A DNA stretch of 64,000 bases from positions 1 through 64,000 of the forward strand of contig LVBI01000042.1 of NCBI GenBank assembly GCA_001603145.1, in the 5' to 3' direction. A program made the position numbers and the translations under genes. This stretch comes from Spirochaetales bacterium Spiro_07. Lineage in GTDB: Bacteria > Spirochaetota > Spirochaetia > Treponematales > Treponemataceae. Below, one piece after another: positions 46,876 to 55,106 of the stretch. Every line of letters begins with the position of its first letter. The stretch's first letter is position 1. The notes under the pieces were generated by a model, which did not search any database, was not told the origin of the DNA, and worked only from the letters and a program-made list of their open reading frames with translations.

Positions 46876-46949
46876 GTTTTTCTCCTTTCCTTTTTCTTTC
46901 TTGATTATTTTAGCGAATTTTTTTTGCAAAATAACCAATTAGATATTAT

Positions 46950-46990
46950 GTTAAACCTTTAACTAGCAGGAAAGAATAGGGAAATTCCCT
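46950..46990. promoter_or_regulatory. Putative operators upstream of the ABC operon
   Basis: Two palindromes lie 75-115 bases before the ATG: GTTAAACCTTTAAC (46950-46963) and AGGGAAATTCCCT (46978-46990). A weak -10 candidate on the minus strand (CATAAT) abuts the first. They may bind a sugar-responsive regulator; none is encoded next to the operon. Confidence 0.4.
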
Positions 46991-47019
46991 TAAACAATAT
47001 TGGAGTTTTTGAAATCTAC

Positions 47020-47048
47020 AAAAAAAGAGCTGCCCTTTTGGACAGCCC
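47020..47048 (-). terminator. Terminator after SPOR-protein gene
   Basis: On the minus strand GGGCTGTCC (47040-47048) pairs with GGGCAGCTC (47027-47035) using two G-U pairs, followed by a run of seven Ts. It separates the SPOR gene from the ABC operon. Confidence 0.75.
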
Positions 47049-47066
47049 TTTTCAAGCTAAAAGTTG

Positions 47067-48134
47067 CTATTTCAAGAACTTTACGAACGCATCTTTATAG
47101 CCTTCACGGCGGAAGCGGTCAAGCATTGCTCTGTACTCGTCTTGCGAAAGCGGGCCGATAAGCATTTCATAGCCGCCCGGCGTTCTATCAGAAGCCTTAA
47201 TTGAAACAGGATATTTGCCGCGATATTTGCTTACCAAATTCTTAAGGTTCTTCATGTCGCGGTAAACGCCAAGCTGAACATAGAATTTGCCCTTCTCATA
47301 CTGAGTAATCAGCAGTTCCGGGAACGGCACTGAAGGATCTTGCGCAACTGACGGCGCAACAGTTGAAGCTGGCGGTGCAGAGACAGCCGGCTGCTGTGCA
47401 GAATAAAGCGGCTGCTTGCAGTTATCGCAAAGCTGCTGTGATTTGCTTGCATTAGAACAATTCGGGCAGACATAGAAGTTCTGCTGAATAGGCGCAACTT
47501 CGTCTTTAGGCGGCGGCGGAAGCAGCGAATAGTCATAAGCTGAAACAGACGGACGCTTTTCTTCTGTTGCAAGAGCAATGCCAGGGTCTGGAATTTCTTT
47601 TACAGTTGATGTTGCCGATGCAGAAGTCTGTGCAACTGGCGCTGCTTCCTGATTTGCAGGCGGAAGCTGCTCTACAGGCTGCGTCTGCGGCTCTGGTGCA
47701 GCAACTACATTTGAATAGCTTGAAGGCAGCGCAGCGGCCGGATTATTGTCAGGATCAGCCTGTGCTACAGGAGCTACTGATGTCAAAGTATTTTCTTTTA
47801 CGAAATCGTTCTTTCTGCTTACGCGGACAGTTGTGTCATAGCCGCTTTCAACACCGATCGCAGAAGCTGCTGTCGGAGAAAGAAGCACGAGCACGCCTGA
47901 TAAATCTGTAGAACCAGTTATAACGACAGTCGTTGATTTTCCGTTTGAAGTATTTACAACGTCTACGATTTCACCTTTAGAAAAGATTCTGCTCTGGGCA
48001 TAATTTCCGCCAGACGGAAAAGCTTCTGCATTGCCTTTTGCGGCCCTGCCTTCCCATGCAACAGAAGACGATGCGGCTGAAACAAAAGCAGCAGCAAAAA
48101 CAGACATCATCAAAATAATACCAAAACGCTTCAT
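47067..48134 (-). CDS. Exported SPOR-domain protein with zinc-ribbon-like motif
   Basis: The 355-residue protein has a signal peptide (about 1-21) and a double-psi-barrel-like N-terminal domain with GEIVDVVNTSNGKSTTVVITG. A Pro/Ala/Gln-rich linker (about 120-215) follows. A CPNC...CDNC zinc-ribbon-like motif (C223, C226, C236, C239) and a C-terminal SPOR domain (about 283-355) complete it. SPOR domains bind denuded septal peptidoglycan. A zinc ribbon is unexpected in an exported protein. It is probably cotranscribed with the downstream-strand neighbour 48164-48697. Confidence 0.8.
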   Translation of the reverse strand: MKRFGIILMMSVFAAAFVSAASSSVAWEGRAAKGNAEAFPSGGNYAQSRIFSKGEIVDVVNTSNGKSTTVVITGSTDLSGVLVLLSPTAASAIGVESGYDTTVRVSRKNDFVKENTLTSVAPVAQADPDNNPAAALPSSYSNVVAAPEPQTQPVEQLPPANQEAAPVAQTSASATSTVKEIPDPGIALATEEKRPSVSAYDYSLLPPPPKDEVAPIQQNFYVCPNCSNASKSQQLCDNCKQPLYSAQQPAVSAPPASTVAPSVAQDPSVPFPELLITQYEKGKFYVQLGVYRDMKNLKNLVSKYRGKYPVSIKASDRTPGGYEMLIGPLSQDEYRAMLDRFRREGYKDAFVKFLK

Positions 48135-48163
48135 ATTTTCCTCGCTAAGCTCCGTTAATTTTT

Positions 48164-48697
48164 TTACCGTTTGAACGAAAGTTCCTGAGACTTTTTCTTT
48201 TGAAGCTGCGCCTGAAACCGTATAGCTGCTCCAATTTCCTTTTCAAGGTCTGAAGCAAACTTCCGCACTCCCTTTTCGCAGTCTCTTCTATTCAAGGCTG
48301 CATGAAGTTTAGGCTGGTCAACAACGCCGCTTGCATAAACATCGTAGTTGTTTGACAACACTTCCCATTCCAGATTCACAAAAGTAGCCGTACCAGAAGT
48401 TTCGCCATATTCTACAATAACAGGAACGATGTATCCCATTCCGCCTGTTCCGGCAGAAGCGAGATGCTCAATAAACAATTCATTGCCCGTGCCTGTTACA
48501 ACGACAGGCTCATTTGAAACGATGAAACCGTCGTCAAAAAAAGAATCCATAAGAGATGTTTCTAAAAGACGGGTCATTTCGCGCACCAGAGTTGTCGATG
48601 CATCCCGCTGAACTATTACAATTGTAAGCGACTGTGCAAAAGTAAAAGCAGGAATAAGAACAAGCAATGCCGCTATCAAAATATGCCGTTTTTTCAT
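48164..48697 (-). CDS. Exported hypothetical protein
   Basis: The 177-residue product has a signal peptide (about 1-21, ending FAQS) and a mixed alpha/beta body with no recognised domain. A run GTGNELFIEHLASAGTGGMGYIVPVIVEYGETSG suggests a nucleotide- or glycan-binding-like fold, but no motif is diagnostic. It precedes the SPOR gene by 29 bases. A 14-base motif in its upstream region is shared with the acidic-protein operon. Confidence 0.65.
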   Translation of the reverse strand: MKKRHILIAALLVLIPAFTFAQSLTIVIVQRDASTTLVREMTRLLETSLMDSFFDDGFIVSNEPVVVTGTGNELFIEHLASAGTGGMGYIVPVIVEYGETSGTATFVNLEWEVLSNNYDVYASGVVDQPKLHAALNRRDCEKGVRKFASDLEKEIGAAIRFQAQLQKKKSQELSFKR

Positions 48698-48825
48698 AAA
48701 ACCTCATATAGTACTGCAGCCGATAGCTACAGAATATTATTATTCTTTTTGATTTTCGGCAGAAATGCGATTATCATTCACGTTTTTTTATTCATGAAGA
48801 GATTGTTGATTCATATTTATTTACA

Positions 48826-48854
48826 TTGAAATATGAAAACACTTGTGCTAAAAT
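48826..48854 (+). promoter_or_regulatory. Promoter of nucleotide-sugar/XDH-like operon
   Basis: TTGAAA (48826-48831), a 17-base spacer and TAAAAT (48849-48854), about 50 bases before the ATG at 48903. Confidence 0.65.
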
Positions 48855-48902
48855 GATTAACCGTAAAAGTCTATTTTACTAAACGGATTCAGGACAAATT
48901 TA

Positions 48903-50387
48903 ATGTCATTAAAAAACGACGTTCGCGTGTACATCATCGGTGCGGGCTTTGCCGGCCAGATGATTGCAGACGAGCTTGAAACAAAAAAGATTTTCGGACG
49001 TGTCACAGCTTTCTTAGACGATGACACAAGCCTTATAGGCAAGCAGCGGAACGGCATTCCGATTTACGGTCCGATAAGCATGGCGGGGCTTTTAAAGCCG
49101 GGCGCTTATGACGAAGCCATTATCGCGATGCCGAGCACGAAAAACGAGCGTCTACGCGAAGTTTACGGTATTTTAAGCGAAGCCGGTTTCTCAAAAATCA
49201 AGATTCTGCCGAGCATTTCGCAAATTGTTGACGGCAAAGCTCATCTTGTTCAGGCGCGCGAAATAAACCCGCTCGACCTTCTCGGCAGAACACCGATTAC
49301 GATTTCTCTAAAAGAAACTTTGTCTTATCTCCGCGGCAAGCGCGTACTGATAACAGGCGCAGGCGGCTCAATCGGTTCAGAACTTGCGCGTCAGCTGCTT
49401 TCCGGAGGCGCTGAGCGTCTCTACCTTTTCGGGCACGGCGAAAACTCGATTTATCTTATAGACAAGGAACTGCGCATTCTTCAAAAAGAAGGTGTCGGCG
49501 AAAAAGCCACAGTCGTACCGATAATCGGAGACCTTAAGGATAAATCTTATCTTGAATGGCTGCTGCCGAAAATGCATATCGACGTAATTTTCCATTGCGC
49601 CGCCTACAAGCATGTTCCTTTGATGGAAGAAAACCCTGTTGCCTCTATTGAGAACAACGTTTTCGGCACGCAGAACCTTCTTGAAGCTTCGCTTGCGTCA
49701 AATGTAAAGCGCTTTGTGCTGATTTCTACAGATAAAGCGGTAGAGCCTGTTTCAACTTACGGCGTTTCTAAAATGCTGTGCGAAAAGCTTGTGCTTGCCG
49801 CCGCAAAAAAAGCCACAAAAGACCAGTCTTTTATGTTCGTGCGTTTCGGCAACGTCTTGGGCAGCCGCGGTTCAATTCTGCCGCTTTTTATGGAACAGAT
49901 TAAGACAGGCGGCCCTGTAACTGTAACAGACCCCGAAATGAAGCGCTTCTTTATGACAATTCCTGAAGCTTGTTCGCTCGTGCTTCAGACTGGCGGCGTT
50001 GGTCAGAACGGGCTTTCTTATCTTCTCGACATGGGTGAACCAATCAAAATCGTGGACATTGCCGAACAGATTATACGCTTTTCAGGCTTTGAGCCGCACA
50101 AAGACATCAAGATTGAATTCATCGGCTCAAGAAAGGGCGAACGCCTTGACGAGCCGCTCTGGATAGAAGAAGAAAACCCTACAAAGACTGAATACCCAAA
50201 AATTCTCAAGCTCAAGTCTCTTCCGTATGAAGACAAGAAGCTTGACAAGCTGCTTGAACAGCTCAAGCCAATCTGCATATTTGATGAAAATGCGAAAGAA
50301 CTTTACCGCAACAAAGAGCATCTCAAGAAAGTGCTTTGCGATGCCGTACCGTCGTACAAGGAGATGTACAATGCCTCAAAAAATTAA
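48903..50387 (+). CDS. NDP-sugar 4,6-dehydratase (CapD/FlaA1-like)
   Basis: The 494-residue protein has a CoA-binding-type N-terminal domain (VRVYIIGAGFAGQMIADEL). A C-terminal SDR dehydratase domain follows with ITGAGGSIGSE (NAD binding), HCAAYKHVPLMEENP, STDKAVEPVSTYGVSK (the YXXXK pair) and FGNVLGSRGSILPLF. Unlike membrane WbpM/FlaA1 forms it has no N-terminal membrane segments, and it keeps the catalytic Tyr. The likely substrate is UDP-GlcNAc, giving a 4-keto-6-deoxy sugar for the next gene's aminotransferase. The stop overlaps the next start by 17 bases. Confidence 0.88.
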   Translation: MSLKNDVRVYIIGAGFAGQMIADELETKKIFGRVTAFLDDDTSLIGKQRNGIPIYGPISMAGLLKPGAYDEAIIAMPSTKNERLREVYGILSEAGFSKIKILPSISQIVDGKAHLVQAREINPLDLLGRTPITISLKETLSYLRGKRVLITGAGGSIGSELARQLLSGGAERLYLFGHGENSIYLIDKELRILQKEGVGEKATVVPIIGDLKDKSYLEWLLPKMHIDVIFHCAAYKHVPLMEENPVASIENNVFGTQNLLEASLASNVKRFVLISTDKAVEPVSTYGVSKMLCEKLVLAAAKKATKDQSFMFVRFGNVLGSRGSILPLFMEQIKTGGPVTVTDPEMKRFFMTIPEACSLVLQTGGVGQNGLSYLLDMGEPIKIVDIAEQIIRFSGFEPHKDIKIEFIGSRKGERLDEPLWIEEENPTKTEYPKILKLKSLPYEDKKLDKLLEQLKPICIFDENAKELYRNKEHLKKVLCDAVPSYKEMYNASKN

Positions 50388-51543
50388 TTTCTCTGTAGCT
50401 TCAATCGGTAAAGAAGAAGAAGAAGCCGTACTGCGCGTGCTTCGTTCAGGCTGGCTGACAACCGGCAAAGAAACTCTGGCCTTTGAAAACGAATTCGCAG
50501 CCAAAACCGGTGCAAAGCACGCGCTCGCCGTAAACAGCGCAACTTCCGGGCTTATGCTTGCTTATGACGCAATCGGCGCAAAAGAAGGCTATAAAATTTT
50601 GACGACGCCCTACACTTTTGCTTCAACCGCCCTTGCGGCACGCCACCTCGGTGCGCATATTGAATATGCAGACATTGAAAAAGACTCTTACAGCATTTCG
50701 CCAAAAGCTGTTGAAGAGAAGCTCGAAATTGATGCGAAAAATGGCAAAAAAATAAAGGCGATTGTGCCAGTTCACATTGCCGGCAATGTCTGCAACATGA
50801 AGGAACTTAAAGCACTTGCAGAGCATTATAATGTAAAGATTGTCGAAGACGCGGCGCACGCCTTTCCTTCAAAAACGGCGCAAGGCTTTGCGGGCACGCT
50901 TGGCGACATCGGCGTTTTTTCGTTTTATGCCACAAAGACCATAACCACGGCAGAAGGCGGCATGATTACAACGAACAACGACGAATACGCCAAAAGAATG
51001 CAGGTCATGCGGCTTCACGGAATTGACCGCCCGATTTGGGACAGGTACACAAAAGATAAGGCTTCTTGGGAATATGACGTAATCGACGCAGGCTACAAAT
51101 GCAATCTGCCGGATGTTCTGGGCGCAATAGGCCGCGAGCAGCTCAAAAAGGCAGACATGCTCTTTGAAAAGCGCAGCAGAATTGTGTACCGCTATAACGA
51201 AGCTTTTAAAGACACAGACTTTCTCACCCTTCCGCCAGACGGAGACGGAAACGCATGGCATCTTTATCTTTTGCGCATAAAGCCAGAAATGCTCAAGATA
51301 AGCCGCAACGAATTCGGCAGTCTGCTTCAAGATGAAGGCATCTGCATTTCAATGCATTTTATTCCGCATTTCAGAATGACATATTTCAAGAAAGAATATG
51401 GGCTTAAAGCCGAAGATTTTCCGAACGCGCAGGAGCATTTTGAAAAGACAATAACGCTGCCGCTCTGGCCAGATATGACAGACGAAATGGCAGACCAAGT
51501 TATCGATACTGTCCTTTCAATAGGAAAAGCACATCATGCCTGA
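50371..51543 (+). CDS. DegT/DnrJ/EryC1-family sugar aminotransferase
   Basis: The 390-residue PLP enzyme has the family N-terminus (SVASIGKEEEEAVLRVLRSGWLTTGKETLAFE). VNSATSGL, VEDAAHAFPSK and the PLP-lysine region FSFYATKTITTAEGG are also present. It probably aminates the 4-keto sugar made by the upstream dehydratase, giving a 4-amino-4,6-dideoxy sugar. Such sugars feed pseudaminic or bacillosamine-type glycans. The start overlaps the dehydratase gene, and its end overlaps the next gene by eight bases. Confidence 0.88.
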   Translation: MPQKINFSVASIGKEEEEAVLRVLRSGWLTTGKETLAFENEFAAKTGAKHALAVNSATSGLMLAYDAIGAKEGYKILTTPYTFASTALAARHLGAHIEYADIEKDSYSISPKAVEEKLEIDAKNGKKIKAIVPVHIAGNVCNMKELKALAEHYNVKIVEDAAHAFPSKTAQGFAGTLGDIGVFSFYATKTITTAEGGMITTNNDEYAKRMQVMRLHGIDRPIWDRYTKDKASWEYDVIDAGYKCNLPDVLGAIGREQLKKADMLFEKRSRIVYRYNEAFKDTDFLTLPPDGDGNAWHLYLLRIKPEMLKISRNEFGSLLQDEGICISMHFIPHFRMTYFKKEYGLKAEDFPNAQEHFEKTITLPLWPDMTDEMADQVIDTVLSIGKAHHA

Positions 51544-53620
51544 AAGCGATGCAAAGCCGAAAAAGACAACACGGAAGCGTTCTCACTCAAAAAAGCAGTT
51601 TGACTACACAGACGTTTATTCAAGCGACATTGTGCTTGATGACATGCTTTTCGGCGTGCTCGTAAGAAGCCCGGTGCAATGCGGTGCCGTGCCGGAAATT
51701 GAGCTGCCAGAATTGCCCGAAGGCGTTTCGTTTTTCAGTGCGAAAGATATACCCGGCACGAATGATGTTGCCGTAAAAGCGACGCACACAAGCGTATTTG
51801 CTGATACAGAAATACTTTACTGCGGTCAGCCGATTGGCATTCTTGTTGGCTCTGACGAAAATAAGCTTAACGAGCTTTTGCCGTCAATTGGCTTTTCAAT
51901 TGACCCGCTCAATATTCCGTTCGGGCTTGAATTTTCAGAGTCTTTTTCAGCAGAACAGCTGCTTGCAAACCGTTCTATTCTTTATGGCGAGCCTGACAAG
52001 GTTTTTGCTGAATCTAAGAACCAGTTTGAGCAGACTTATAGGTCTGACATTAAGCTGCCAAAGGAAGAGCGCAACAGCTGTGTAGTTTCTTTTACGGGCA
52101 AGCAGCTTCACGTCTACACAAATTCGCAGTGGGCAAGCCACTTAAGAAAAACTGTAGCAGACACGCTCAACATAAAAGACGAGCAGATTATGATTCACAA
52201 GACGCATCAAGTGCGCACAAGAATCAACGACACATGGATTTCCAGCGTGACTGCGGCACAGGCGGCGGTCGCTTCGTTTTTGCTTCACAAGCCTGTTAAA
52301 ATCGTATATTCGCTTTCAGAGCAGGAAACTTACATTGAGCGCATAGAGCCTGCTTCAATAAGATACAGAACTTCGTGCAACGACGACGGCACGATAACTT
52401 CTATGGATATTTGCATCCTTATAAATGCAGGAATATTCAATCCGTTCATTCAGTATATTCTTGACAGGTTCGTCATTGCGGCAACAGGCGTTTACAAGAC
52501 GAAAAACTTGCGCATTGACGCTTATGCCATAAAATCGAATTATCCGCCGCTCAACTGCTCTTTTAACTGGGGCGACTCGCAAGCTTCTTTTGCAATAGAA
52601 AGCCACTTGCATTGCATCGCTGAAAAGCTCGGCTTGGACATTGACGAGCTTAAACTGAAGAACATGCTCAAAGAAAGCGATTCGAGCTTTTATTGTTTGT
52701 ATAAGCCGTTATTTATAGAAAAAACTATAAGCAAAGCCGCCGAAATGAGCGACTACAAAAGACGTAACACCGCTTATCAGCTTCTTTCGTCCTTTCCGCC
52801 TAAAACACCGCAAAAAAGGTTGCGCGGAATCGGGCTTGCAGTGGCGCAAGAAGGCAACTGCTTTCTGGCGGAAGACATGATCCGCTCAAAATATTCGCTT
52901 GAAACAACGCTTGAAACAGATGGTTCGCTTTCAGTGAAAATCTATTCGCCGACAGACCATCTCAAGGTAATTTGGCAGAAGCTCATCGAAAAGATTCTTG
53001 AGATTCCGCCTGAGAACGTGCATTTTGACACAGATTATTCAAGCACCGAAGAGCCGGCCGAGCCAGATGTATTGTCGCTCAACATTACGATAATGACGCA
53101 GCTTCTGAAGAAATGCTGCACGTCTTTGCAGAAATCGCGGTTCAGGCAGCCGCTTCCGATTTATGCGAAAAAAGCTTTTATGCCGTCAAGAAAAAGCACT
53201 TGGGACAACGACAAATTTTCGGGGCAGCCGTTTCAAGCTGCTTCTTGCGTGGCGGCCGTTGTAGAAGTTGAAGTAGACACAACAACTTACGAAGTAACGC
53301 TCCGCGACGTGAACATTGCGCTTGAATGCGGCGAGCTTTTAGACGAAAAATCTGCTGTTTCAAGCGTAAAGACTGAAGCTTCAAGAATAATCAGCAACTT
53401 TGTCGAGCCGAATTCGCTTAACGTGGTTTATCCTAAAGTTGAGTTCATCTCATCAGGCGAACCGCCAAAAGAAATCGGCACAATTATAGAAGACGTGCTG
53501 CCAGCCGCATTCAGCTCGGCAGTTTCTCAAGCTCTTGGCATAGAAGTTACGGAGCTGCCCATGAAGACTGACTCAATCTTCAAGCTTTTATCAAAGAAAG
53601 AGGCTCAAAATGAAGATTAA
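51536..53620 (+). CDS. Xanthine-dehydrogenase-like large subunit with degenerate cofactor motifs
   Basis: The 694-residue protein follows the layout of molybdopterin-binding subunits of xanthine dehydrogenase/aldehyde oxidase, but the cofactor motifs are missing. The GGGFGGK region reads HQVRTRIND. The RGFGxPQ region reads FNWGDSQ. The GQG loop reads DHLKV. Only a GEPPKE stretch near the C-terminus recalls the catalytic Glu motif. It starts inside the aminotransferase gene and overlaps the 2Fe-2S subunit gene by 11 bases. It may be a pseudoenzyme or bind another ligand. Confidence 0.72.
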   Translation: MPESDAKPKKTTRKRSHSKKQFDYTDVYSSDIVLDDMLFGVLVRSPVQCGAVPEIELPELPEGVSFFSAKDIPGTNDVAVKATHTSVFADTEILYCGQPIGILVGSDENKLNELLPSIGFSIDPLNIPFGLEFSESFSAEQLLANRSILYGEPDKVFAESKNQFEQTYRSDIKLPKEERNSCVVSFTGKQLHVYTNSQWASHLRKTVADTLNIKDEQIMIHKTHQVRTRINDTWISSVTAAQAAVASFLLHKPVKIVYSLSEQETYIERIEPASIRYRTSCNDDGTITSMDICILINAGIFNPFIQYILDRFVIAATGVYKTKNLRIDAYAIKSNYPPLNCSFNWGDSQASFAIESHLHCIAEKLGLDIDELKLKNMLKESDSSFYCLYKPLFIEKTISKAAEMSDYKRRNTAYQLLSSFPPKTPQKRLRGIGLAVAQEGNCFLAEDMIRSKYSLETTLETDGSLSVKIYSPTDHLKVIWQKLIEKILEIPPENVHFDTDYSSTEEPAEPDVLSLNITIMTQLLKKCCTSLQKSRFRQPLPIYAKKAFMPSRKSTWDNDKFSGQPFQAASCVAAVVEVEVDTTTYEVTLRDVNIALECGELLDEKSAVSSVKTEASRIISNFVEPNSLNVVYPKVEFISSGEPPKEIGTIIEDVLPAAFSSAVSQALGIEVTELPMKTDSIFKLLSKKEAQNED

Positions 53621-54089
53621 CTGCGTAATCAATGACAAGCTTGAAACTCTTGAAATGCTCGGCACAGAAAAGATGGTAGACATTCTGCGCAACAAGTTCG
53701 GGCTTTGCGGCAGCAAGATGCGCTGCGGCGAAGGCAGATGCGGCTCTTGCACGGTGCTTCTTGACGGAACGCCTGTGCTTTCGTGCATTCTTCCGGTTTA
53801 TGCAGTGCAAGACAGCTCAATTGTCACAATCGAATATTTCAAAAAGACGCCGGAATATGAAGACATCAGCAAGGCTTTCAAAAAAGTTGGTGTTCAGCAT
53901 TGCGACTATTGCGAAGCGTCAAAATACTTTACGATTAACGAATTCATCGAGAAAGTGAAAATGCCGACAAAAGAAGAAATCGAGCAGTTTATATCGACTA
54001 TGCCTTGCAAATGCGTTGAAGTAAACACATTGATGTCGGGCATTGTTCTGGCAGCAAAATACCGCAGGTCAAGAGTAAATGAGTACTGA
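53610..54089 (+). CDS. Xanthine-dehydrogenase-like [2Fe-2S] subunit
   Basis: The 159-residue protein has a plant-type ferredoxin site (LCGSKMRCGEGRCGSC). The four Cys of the second cluster are also kept (CDYC and CKC), though the usual QCGFCTPGM and CRCTGY contexts are altered. It would pass electrons between the large and FAD subunits. It overlaps both neighbours by 11 bases, so the three subunits are made together. Confidence 0.8.
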   Translation: MKINCVINDKLETLEMLGTEKMVDILRNKFGLCGSKMRCGEGRCGSCTVLLDGTPVLSCILPVYAVQDSSIVTIEYFKKTPEYEDISKAFKKVGVQHCDYCEASKYFTINEFIEKVKMPTKEEIEQFISTMPCKCVEVNTLMSGIVLAAKYRRSRVNEY

Positions 54090-54945
54090 ATCAGCTACAA
54101 TAAAATATGCAGAAGACATTCCAGAAGCGCTTTATCACCTGCGCACAATCGAAAATCTTTCGATTACGGCAGGCTGCACCGGCGTAAACTACAGCGCGTG
54201 CCCTGCTTTTTTGAGCTACCCAGATTCAATCTTGAGCGTTCGGCGCATTGTTGAATTCAAGCAGATTATCAAGACAGAGCGTTCAATCGAATTCGGGGCG
54301 GGCGTTACGCTTTCTCAGATTGAGAACTTGCCGCAAAAGTTTCCGAAAGTGCTGCACGACGCTGTATGCACAATCGCCAACAGGCAAGTGCGCAACATTG
54401 CCACAATCGGCGGCAACGTATGCACACAGCCGATGAAGATGACCACATTCGCGCCGCTGCTTGCGCTTAACGCAAAGCTTGTGCTTCGCGCTGGCACTGA
54501 ACGTATGCACATAGACAAGCACCACCCGACAACAGAAACGCAGATTCTGCCGCTTTCGCAGTTTGACGCTGTGCCGGCCGGCTATATCCTTACAAGAATC
54601 CGTGTTCCGCTTGAAGAATGGGATGTTTCGATTTTTAAGAGAACCGGCCCTAGAAATGAAATTTCGCCGCTTTCGGCGTCTTATGTGTTTTTGTCTAACA
54701 CGCAGAAAAACTTTTTAGCAGATTTGCGGCTTGCGTTTTGCGGCACTTTCTCGTTCAGAAGCAGAGAGCTTGAAAACCTTTTAATCGGAAGCAAGCTGCC
54801 GCTTTCGCAAAAATCAGTGCAGATGTTCACGGAAAAGGCGGCCGCTTATTTTGACAAGGACGTAAAGGAAGGCACTTACAACCCTGTGCTCCGCGCCCAG
54901 TTCATCAATCTGGTAAAAGAATCTCTCGAAATGTTGACAGATTAA
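54079..54945 (+). CDS. Xanthine-dehydrogenase-like FAD subunit
   Basis: The 288-residue protein matches the FAD-binding subunit of molybdenum hydroxylases. An N-terminal FAD motif reads ITAGCTGVNY (more often xxAGGT). The key ATIGGNV stretch lies within NRQVRNIATIGGNVC. A C-terminal CO dehydrogenase flavoprotein-type domain completes it. It is the last gene of the operon and is followed by a convergent tail rich in hairpins. Confidence 0.82.
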   Translation: MSTESATIKYAEDIPEALYHLRTIENLSITAGCTGVNYSACPAFLSYPDSILSVRRIVEFKQIIKTERSIEFGAGVTLSQIENLPQKFPKVLHDAVCTIANRQVRNIATIGGNVCTQPMKMTTFAPLLALNAKLVLRAGTERMHIDKHHPTTETQILPLSQFDAVPAGYILTRIRVPLEEWDVSIFKRTGPRNEISPLSASYVFLSNTQKNFLADLRLAFCGTFSFRSRELENLLIGSKLPLSQKSVQMFTEKAAAYFDKDVKEGTYNPVLRAQFINLVKESLEMLTD

Positions 54946-54956
54946 GGCATTATTAT

Positions 54957-55103
54957 ATGTCATGCCGAATTTAGTTCGGCATCTGCATGAATGGTGAAAC
55001 TAGATTCCGAAACTAGTTCGGAATGACATAAGCCTAAAATCGGAATGACATAAGTTCAAATTCAGCATGACACAAGATTGTCGGGTCGCGCCCGGCAATG
55101 ATA
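54957..55103. repeat. Hairpin cluster between convergent operons
   Basis: Three small stems lie in this 161-base gap: ATGCCGAA/TTCGGCAT (54962-54969, 54975-54982), ATTCCGAA/TTCGGAAT (55004-55011, 55017-55024), and ATTGTCGGG/CCCGGCAAT (55077-55085, 55091-55099, one G-U). ATGACA boxes follow several of them. They belong to the same hairpin family as 10631, 28948 and 43369, and may block read-through between operons. Confidence 0.6.
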
Positions 55104-55106
55104 CAG

